11,998 nt of DNA, from contig CANQVY010000029.1 in assembly GCA_947627405.1 (NCBI GenBank), positions 1 through 11,998 on the forward strand, given 5' to 3'. The notes beneath the pieces were generated by a model. That model did not search any database. It saw only the letters and a program-made list of their open reading frames with translations, and was not told the DNA's origin. Of this stretch, positions 7,304-11,998 are shown piece by piece; the stretch's first letter is position 1, and each line of letters opens with the position of its first letter. A program made the position numbers and the translations under genes. The stretch is from an uncultured Bacilli bacterium (GTDB lineage: Bacteria > Bacillota_I > Bacilli_A > RF39 > UBA660).

Positions 7304-8291
7304 TGCCCCATTCCCCTTTCATTTCACTTTTTTCATCTGTATTGATATATCCTAAAATATCCAAAAATTCTTCATTTTTCAATAACGAATTAACATCAAT
7401 CAAAATATTAGGATATGACCTAACGTTAAATTTAGTACAACCAAATCTTAATTTCAGTATGTCATTATCCAATTTGTGCCATCCGTTCTTGTTAGGAGAT
7501 TGAAGCTCCAGATACTCAAATCCAGTATAAGTCTTTCTTACAATCGTAGCATGAACTCCTGTTGCTAAATAGTATTCTTTACCAAATTCCATACTATTTA
7601 ACAATTCAAAACTATGCACAAAGTCATCTTTCCCGTAAATAATTTGGGATTGTACATTTGGAAGATTGGCAATTTTAATAATTGATTTATTATTTGAAAA
7701 ATATCTTCGGCTTTCTCCTCCTCTAAAATCTAAAACACAATACCCTGCTCTATTTCCAATATATGCAAAAGATAATGATGAACATGAACCTCTTGTCCTA
7801 TCTCCTCCACCTAATTCACTTATTATCTCTTCAGATGTTCTTTCAGTACTATTAACTTTAATTGCATTATACTCAACTTTTAATTTTTCTAATTTACTGA
7901 CAATTTCTTTATATCTTTCAGATGATGAACTTGAATTTAATCTATCCCGCATTATAGATAACCCATTATTTTCAAGTACGCTATGTTCATTTGAACCTGT
8001 TTTTAATTTATTAGATGCATTTACTATTTGCTCAATTTGCAAAGAAGCTTGTTTTAATTTTTTCGATAAACATTCTATATCAGGTGAAATTTGATTAAGC
8101 ATACAAGCCATTTCATTTATAATTCTAATTATCTCTTCACCATCAATGCCCAATCCCACATCATTTAATGTTTTTATCCTAATTGCAAGATTATTCTGAA
8201 CATCTTTCATTATTGTTAAACTTTTATTCAATTTTTCAGCTAATGCTTTTAATTCATATGCGCCTTGTTCATTAATTAATACCCTTGACAT
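7293..8291 (-). CDS. WXG100-like domain fused to a papain-like toxin domain (candidate effector)
   Basis: 332 residues, from ATG 8291 with AGGTGG eight bases upstream. An in-frame ATG at 8315 is further back but lacks this ribosome binding site. Residues about 1-95 form a helical WXG100-like domain that is a paralogue of the 94-residue protein at 6519-6803. A second helical or linker stretch (about 100-160) leads into the C-terminal domain (about 163-315). There a helix-capping cysteine (C170 in GSCSSLSFAYIGNRAGY), a histidine at the start of a strand (H247 in GVHATIVRK) and a following LELQSP with Q264 give the order Cys-His-Gln seen in papain-fold toxins and glutamine deamidases. This makes a deamidase, protease or related acyl-transfer activity plausible, not proven. 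Its start overlaps the ATPase by 16 nt and its end overlaps the immunity candidate by 11 nt. Confidence 0.82.
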   Translation of the reverse strand: MSRVLINEQGAYELKALAEKLNKSLTIMKDVQNNLAIRIKTLNDVGLGIDGEEIIRIINEMACMLNQISPDIECLSKKLKQASLQIEQIVNASNKLKTGSNEHSVLENNGLSIMRDRLNSSSSSERYKEIVSKLEKLKVEYNAIKVNSTERTSEEIISELGGGDRTRGSCSSLSFAYIGNRAGYCVLDFRGGESRRYFSNNKSIIKIANLPNVQSQIIYGKDDFVHSFELLNSMEFGKEYYLATGVHATIVRKTYTGFEYLELQSPNKNGWHKLDNDILKLRFGCTKFNVRSYPNILIDVNSLLKNEEFLDILGYINTDEKSEMKGEWGSAK

Positions 8292-11200
8292 AGTTTGCCA
8301 CCTTTCAATACCCAACCGTTCAAAGGTATTCCTTCATGTATATGTGGTCTAAAAGAACAATTATACTGACCATCAGTGTATAGGAACACATCATCTGCCA
8401 ATGATCGAACAAGGAGTGCTTGTTTTGTATAACACAACTCACAAGCATCATCATATGGCATTTTGAAAATGATTTTATGTCTAACATCCTTTAAAGAAAG
8501 ATCACTATCATGCAAATCAAATATGCTCTCAAAAGACATTATGAAATTAATTCCCTCTTGAGGGCCTTTTTGTAGTAAAAATGCAAGCATTTCATTATAT
8601 TTTTTACTTGTAAAATTATAACTTAAATCTGTCATTTCATCTAAATCTATTGAAGAATTGTACGAATTAACAATTTCATCTATATCCACACCTTGATCAT
8701 TCAAATATAGAATTTTAGCTAAATCTAAATCTGTTGACTTATCATTTATCTGTTTATTAAGCGGTTCATACACCTCCATTTCAAACATCAATTGCGTATA
8801 TCCGATAATAAAAATTATTTTTTCTATATTATTCTTATTAATAGCATCGTAATATGCCATTCGTAAACGTTCATTTATTTCGTCAAGAGTAGAATACACC
8901 TTAAAAATTTTCATAAAAACACTGGAATATTTTTTTACAATGGGATTTCTATCATATGCCCATATTTCTACATTAGGTGCACTTTTCCTTTTAAGACTAA
9001 GTAAAAGAGAGACAATTACTGAACTTACTTGTTCATTATTTGAACCGATCACAAGCATATTATCCGACCGATGTCGCCCTAAAACAATGTGCTTTGAAGG
9101 GCTTAAACTACATGGAACACCGGGGAAAAAGGCATGTTCATCATCATCTACTGTAATGCCCTTGTAATAATTAATCTGACTTTTAAAACTTTTGGGTTCA
9201 GCACCATCTATTAAAACGGGATTTTTATCCAAAAACGAATAAATATCAGTATAGTTAGATGTAACTTTTTTTAAATTAGAATTCAGCATCTCAATAAGTC
9301 TAACAACATCATTTTTTTCAATGAACATATTAGAATACTTGTCAATATGCATAATTCCATTTGAATCAACCGACTTAATCAGCGTAGTGAACTTTTCTAA
9401 ATTTTGAATCCATCCTCTTTCTTTTTCAGTAATAGAAGAATATGACACGGAAAGTGTTTCCATAATCTCATCTTCAGGACCTTTCATAGCCATACGCAAC
9501 TGTATCTGATTCCTTGATACCTGATTTAGTCCCTTTGCACCATATGAAAAGTTCTGACTTGCAAAAATATATTTAAATCCCACAGCTCTTGTTTGCTGCA
9601 AAAGATTTTTTATCTTTTCTTCATATGGTGTATCCACAAGTTTTTCAGATACAGCTTCAAATTCATCAAATATAATAAAAATAACAGGTATATTATCACT
9701 CGCAGGAAGTTCTCTATAATTAGTAATTCCTATCTTATAAAAATCATTTTTTCTCTTTAAATATTCATCCCAAAGTTTATCTAATAAATCATATAAAATA
9801 TCTTCAGATTCATCAAGTAATACATATTTAATATGAGGTGGCGTATTTTTTAAATAAATGCCAAATTCCATCATCTTAAAATCAACAAGCCATAACTCGA
9901 CTTCATCGGGATGATATTTCATAAGTAACTCACATATTATCATATGAAGCAATGTAGATTTTCCAGAACCGGCAACCCCCATAATATATGCCGCAAAATT
10001 ATTGCCCTCAAATGATATTTTATTTTCTTTGTTTGCATCATCAATTCCAAAAGAAATTTCAATATCCTTTCTTTGTAAAAAATTTCTACTTGGAACAGAC
10101 AGTACATGATTGCCACGTTTGAAATATTCAGTTTCTTTTTTCTCTGGAGCAAATTGATCTTTTAGCATCAATATAAAATTCTTAGATGGAATTTTAAAAT
10201 TGCCAGGAAAACTATATTCGCTTTTTATTCCTTTGGCAGTAATAGTTATCTTATCATATGCTTCAATGATATAATCATAGTCTATACTATCATTAGATGA
10301 TACTAAACAATCATTGTTGTAATTTCGAATTAAGTCTATATAAATTACATTTATTTTAAGGGCATTAGTCGCAATAAAATCAGCAATACGTTTGTTACTT
10401 CCGTATCCATACTGTTGAACATTATTATGATGCCAAAAAATTAAAACTGGAGGTTTAATTGAGGAATTATGTGATTTTAAAAAAAGATTGTACCTTTGCT
10501 CAAAATCGAGCATAAATCTTGATACTTCAAAATCAGAATAATCATTAGGCGACTTAACAATCGTATCGAGTAATGCTAAATCACCAAGTAAGTGCAGACT
10601 GTTATATACATTATCAACAACTGCTATCCTGCCCTTTTTATTATAATTTTTGATAAACAACAAATTGGTGAGCATAACCAATTTTTCTATATCATTTTCA
10701 TTATGAGAATTATATACAATTTTAATTTTTGCACCAGGATATATATAAACAGGCACAAGAATACTTCTGTCACTTGAAATAAAGGAATTCCCTAAATACT
10801 TTTTAGGGATGTCTAAGCACTTTTGTGGAATGTTTACTTTCACTTTTGAAAAGCCAACAAACACTTTTTCAGAAACGCCATCATTCCAATTATTGTAAAA
10901 CGAATCATTAACAATAAAATCACTTTGCAAATTTACATATTCATTTGATATATCAACCATATAATTTGTAATTATTTTTCGGACTTCATCAAAATATAAC
11001 TGCAATTTGTTTAACAAATCCACGTGACTTATATCGATTTTTTTATTTATGTTATATGATTCCACAGTATATCTTTCTTCAATATCCTTTTCCATCTGTT
11101 CGTAGTACGCAAGGTAACTTCCGCAAAGTTCAATTATCTTAGCCGCTGATGCATCATTATAATAATTGTCCGAACAAATCTGTAAGGATAATTTTTTAAG

Positions 11201-11467
11201 AAGTTGAAAATTGGGTATTTGTGGTTTCTGATGTGCATTTATATCCGAAAGAGAATAATTATTTTTAGCTATATTGTAGTATACCAATATTTCTTTTTTC
11301 TTCTGCAAACAATCATTCTTCTCTTGATTCTTTTTTTCTAATAAATTATTAATCAGTTTTGTATATTCGGACTTTTCAGTTTCATGCTTACTTTTCAGTG
11401 CATCGATTTTATGGTGTATTTTGTTTAAATCGGAGTTTAAACAATTGATTTTGTTAAGAAAATCCAT
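8276..11467 (-). CDS. Soluble FtsK/EssC-like P-loop ATPase
   Basis: 1063 residues from ATG 11467 (MDFLNK), with GGTGA just upstream; in-frame ATGs at 11488, 11482 and 11479 lack a ribosome binding site. Residues about 1-70 are a charged coiled coil. About 190-420 is an alpha/beta region without a P-loop, possibly a vestigial motor domain. The active FtsK-type domain spans about 450-720: Walker A GVAGSGKST (497-505, K503), Walker B VIFIIFDEFE (D601, E602), then ASQNFSYGAKGLNQV. A second FtsK-like domain (about 780-1000) is degenerate: its P-loop position reads GSNNEQVS (808-815), with Val in place of Lys, and the Walker B region reads IIFIIGYTQ. One live motor plus dead ones resembles EssC. 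Unlike EssC there is no FHA domain and no TM helix, so it must be recruited to the membrane by another protein. It is the first gene of the run and should drive transport of the WXG100-like proteins (inference). Confidence 0.9.
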   Translation of the reverse strand: MDFLNKINCLNSDLNKIHHKIDALKSKHETEKSEYTKLINNLLEKKNQEKNDCLQKKKEILVYYNIAKNNYSLSDINAHQKPQIPNFQLLKKLSLQICSDNYYNDASAAKIIELCGSYLAYYEQMEKDIEERYTVESYNINKKIDISHVDLLNKLQLYFDEVRKIITNYMVDISNEYVNLQSDFIVNDSFYNNWNDGVSEKVFVGFSKVKVNIPQKCLDIPKKYLGNSFISSDRSILVPVYIYPGAKIKIVYNSHNENDIEKLVMLTNLLFIKNYNKKGRIAVVDNVYNSLHLLGDLALLDTIVKSPNDYSDFEVSRFMLDFEQRYNLFLKSHNSSIKPPVLIFWHHNNVQQYGYGSNKRIADFIATNALKINVIYIDLIRNYNNDCLVSSNDSIDYDYIIEAYDKITITAKGIKSEYSFPGNFKIPSKNFILMLKDQFAPEKKETEYFKRGNHVLSVPSRNFLQRKDIEISFGIDDANKENKISFEGNNFAAYIMGVAGSGKSTLLHMIICELLMKYHPDEVELWLVDFKMMEFGIYLKNTPPHIKYVLLDESEDILYDLLDKLWDEYLKRKNDFYKIGITNYRELPASDNIPVIFIIFDEFEAVSEKLVDTPYEEKIKNLLQQTRAVGFKYIFASQNFSYGAKGLNQVSRNQIQLRMAMKGPEDEIMETLSVSYSSITEKERGWIQNLEKFTTLIKSVDSNGIMHIDKYSNMFIEKNDVVRLIEMLNSNLKKVTSNYTDIYSFLDKNPVLIDGAEPKSFKSQINYYKGITVDDDEHAFFPGVPCSLSPSKHIVLGRHRSDNMLVIGSNNEQVSSVIVSLLLSLKRKSAPNVEIWAYDRNPIVKKYSSVFMKIFKVYSTLDEINERLRMAYYDAINKNNIEKIIFIIGYTQLMFEMEVYEPLNKQINDKSTDLDLAKILYLNDQGVDIDEIVNSYNSSIDLDEMTDLSYNFTSKKYNEMLAFLLQKGPQEGINFIMSFESIFDLHDSDLSLKDVRHKIIFKMPYDDACELCYTKQALLVRSLADDVFLYTDGQYNCSFRPHIHEGIPLNGWVLKGGKLCQGY

Positions 11468-11523
11468 TTTTATCACCATCATCCTCATTTTAAGTTCGTA
11501 TTGACAAAACGGGTGCTACAAAA

Positions 11524-11548
11524 ATTATGCAAACCAAATTTGTATAAT
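11524..11548. repeat. Imperfect inverted repeat in the ATPase leader
   Basis: Arms ATTATGCAAA (11524-11533) and TTTGTATAAT (11539-11548) match with one mismatch around a 5-nt centre (CCAAA). It lies about 57 nt upstream of the ATPase start, inside the predicted leader. It could be an operator or an RNA hairpin; neither is proven. Confidence 0.45.
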
Positions 11549-11678
11549 GCAGAATATATTTAATAACATAAATATAAAACTACATCTAAAATATTCATAA
11601 ATTAATTATATTAATTGCCAATTTATTGAAATAAATAACAAATAATTGTCACAACTAAAACGATACTTATAATTAAAT

Positions 11679-11707
11679 ATTGTATCATATAATCCAAAAA
11701 AAGTCAA
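11679..11707 (-). promoter_or_regulatory. Sigma-A-type promoter of the gene run
   Basis: On the minus strand a -35 TTGACT (11702-11707) is followed after exactly 17 nt by a -10 TACAAT (11679-11684) preceded by TGA, giving an extended TGn -10. A second TTGACT sits seven bases further upstream (tandem TTGACTCTTGACT). A poly-T tract and AT-rich DNA occupy the spacer and flanks. Transcription should start near 11672, giving a leader of about 205 nt to the ATPase start at 11467. No other gene start lies in between. Confidence 0.78.
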
Positions 11708-11904
11708 GAGTCAAGTTGATAATTTGTTAATTTTGTCATAAATAACAATTTAAAAATCAAATTTAAGCACATTTTAACAAAATTATGGTAAACAAATCCT
11801 TCCCACAAAAACCTATTGGAACATGAATATATGAAAATATCTTGCCCAAAGTGCTATACATTAATGTTCTGCACAGTACATACTAATAAATATACAATTC
11901 AAAA

Positions 11905-11932
11905 ACCGGCGAACCATATGCGGCTCGCCGGT
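11905..11932 (-). terminator. Intrinsic terminator of the upstream gene
   Basis: ACCGGCGA (11905-11912) pairs perfectly with TCGCCGGT (11925-11932) around a 12-nt loop. Read on the minus strand, the GC-rich 8-bp stem is followed by five T residues. It starts six bases after the stop codon of the partial gene at the right edge. It separates that gene from the run described here. On the plus strand there is no U-run, so it works in one direction only. Confidence 0.8.
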
Positions 11933-11938
11933 CTTGGG

Positions 11939-11998
11939 TTATATAGTGATGTTATTATCCCGATGTTCCACCGGAACATCGTTGTTCTGCGGAACAAA
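11939..11998 (-). CDS. C-terminal 19 codons of an upstream gene (partial)
   Basis: An open minus-strand frame enters from the right edge and ends at TAA 11939-11941, a few bases before the terminator at 11905-11932. It encodes a hydrophilic tail ending VEHRDNNITI. The stop-then-terminator layout supports this frame over the other two, one of which runs through the hairpin and one of which stops at 11959. The DNA contains two short inverted repeats of the form GTTCC..GGAAC (11961-11981 and 11982-11997), which are probably within coding sequence. The family is not recognisable from 19 residues. Confidence 0.5.
   Translation of the reverse strand, partial: FVPQNNDVPVEHRDNNITI

Larger units (their letters stand above)
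11468..11904. other. Gene-free AT-rich stretch: promoter and long leader of the gene run
   Basis: About 440 nt without a supportable gene. It contains the main promoter (11679-11707), a predicted leader of about 205 nt with AT-rich inverted repeats (7-nt arms at 11600-11616 and 11621-11636, and the longer one at 11524-11548), and, upstream of the -35, a TTGTTA/TAACAA pair at 11724-11748 that could be an operator. I see no known riboswitch fold, tRNA or T-box by eye. Confidence 0.6.

Noticed and set aside
7666..8094. Plus-strand open frame of 142 codons opposite the effector gene
   Set aside because: It is antisense to a well-supported gene with good motifs, and shows no ribosome binding site or recognisable domain.
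7293..8291. LXG toxin assignment for the effector
   Set aside because: The N-terminal helical domain is only about 95 residues and resembles the 94-residue neighbour; the longer LXG domain and its motif are not seen.
11501..11529. Plus-strand TTGACA followed after 17 nt by ATTATG
   Set aside because: The -10 is poor and no plus-strand gene follows within the window.
11961..11997. Two adjacent GTTCC..GGAAC hairpins as terminator or operator
   Set aside because: They lie inside the open end of the upstream gene and lack a U-run; the true terminator is at 11905-11932.
11832..11998. Plus-strand open frame starting MKISCPKC and open to the right edge
   Set aside because: It has no ribosome binding site, runs antisense through a good terminator hairpin and the end of the upstream gene, and the CPKC match is short. 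Chance opening is more likely, though the full frame cannot be seen.
1..11998. CRISPR array, transposase, integrase, tRNA or rRNA
   Set aside because: No regularly spaced repeats, transposase motifs or structured RNA sequences were seen on either strand.

Overview
The window looks like a chromosomal stretch from a low-GC Gram-positive bacterium, most plausibly a Clostridia member such as a Lachnospiraceae relative. The DNA is strongly AT-rich by eye. Genes carry GGAGG/AGGAG-type ribosome binding sites, TTG and GTG starts are frequent, and the families present (WXG100-like proteins, FtsK/EssC-type ATPase, BspA-type leucine-rich repeats) are typical of that group. The taxon is an inference from style; no marker gene is present.

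All recognisable genes lie on the minus strand, so the window reads from right to left. At the right edge is the last 19 codons of an upstream gene (11939-11998), closed by a good intrinsic terminator (11905-11932). A gene-free AT-rich stretch follows and holds a strong sigma-A-type promoter (TTGACT, 17 bp, TGATACAAT) with a leader of about 205 nt. From there a tightly packed run of eleven genes extends to position 234, with gaps of 11-42 nt or short overlaps. In order they are: a soluble FtsK/EssC-like ATPase; a WXG100-like domain fused to a papain-like toxin domain; a small probable immunity protein; two WXG100-like small helical proteins; a two-TM membrane protein; a Ser/Thr kinase-like protein with a zinc ribbon; a TerY-like VWA protein; a PP2C phosphatase; a transglutaminase-like cysteine protein; and a zinc-ribbon/LRR protein. 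After a 156-nt gap a second zinc-ribbon gene starts and runs off the left edge.

The genes read as two fused modules. The first resembles a stripped-down type VII (ESX/WXG100) secretion unit: hexameric-type ATPase, two small helical WXG100-like partners, an effector whose N-terminus is a paralogue of one of those partners, a cognate immunity candidate, and one membrane protein. The second is a phospho-switch of the TerY-P kind (kinase, VWA, PP2C), here combined with an intracellular transglutaminase-like enzyme and an LRR protein. None of the usual T7SSb membrane genes (EsaA, EssA, EssB) is recognisable, and the ATPase has no membrane segment or FHA domain.

The most interesting proposal is that this is an undescribed or little-described phospho-regulated secretion or conflict system. 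The family calls rest on motifs seen in the sequence. The joint function is inference from gene order.
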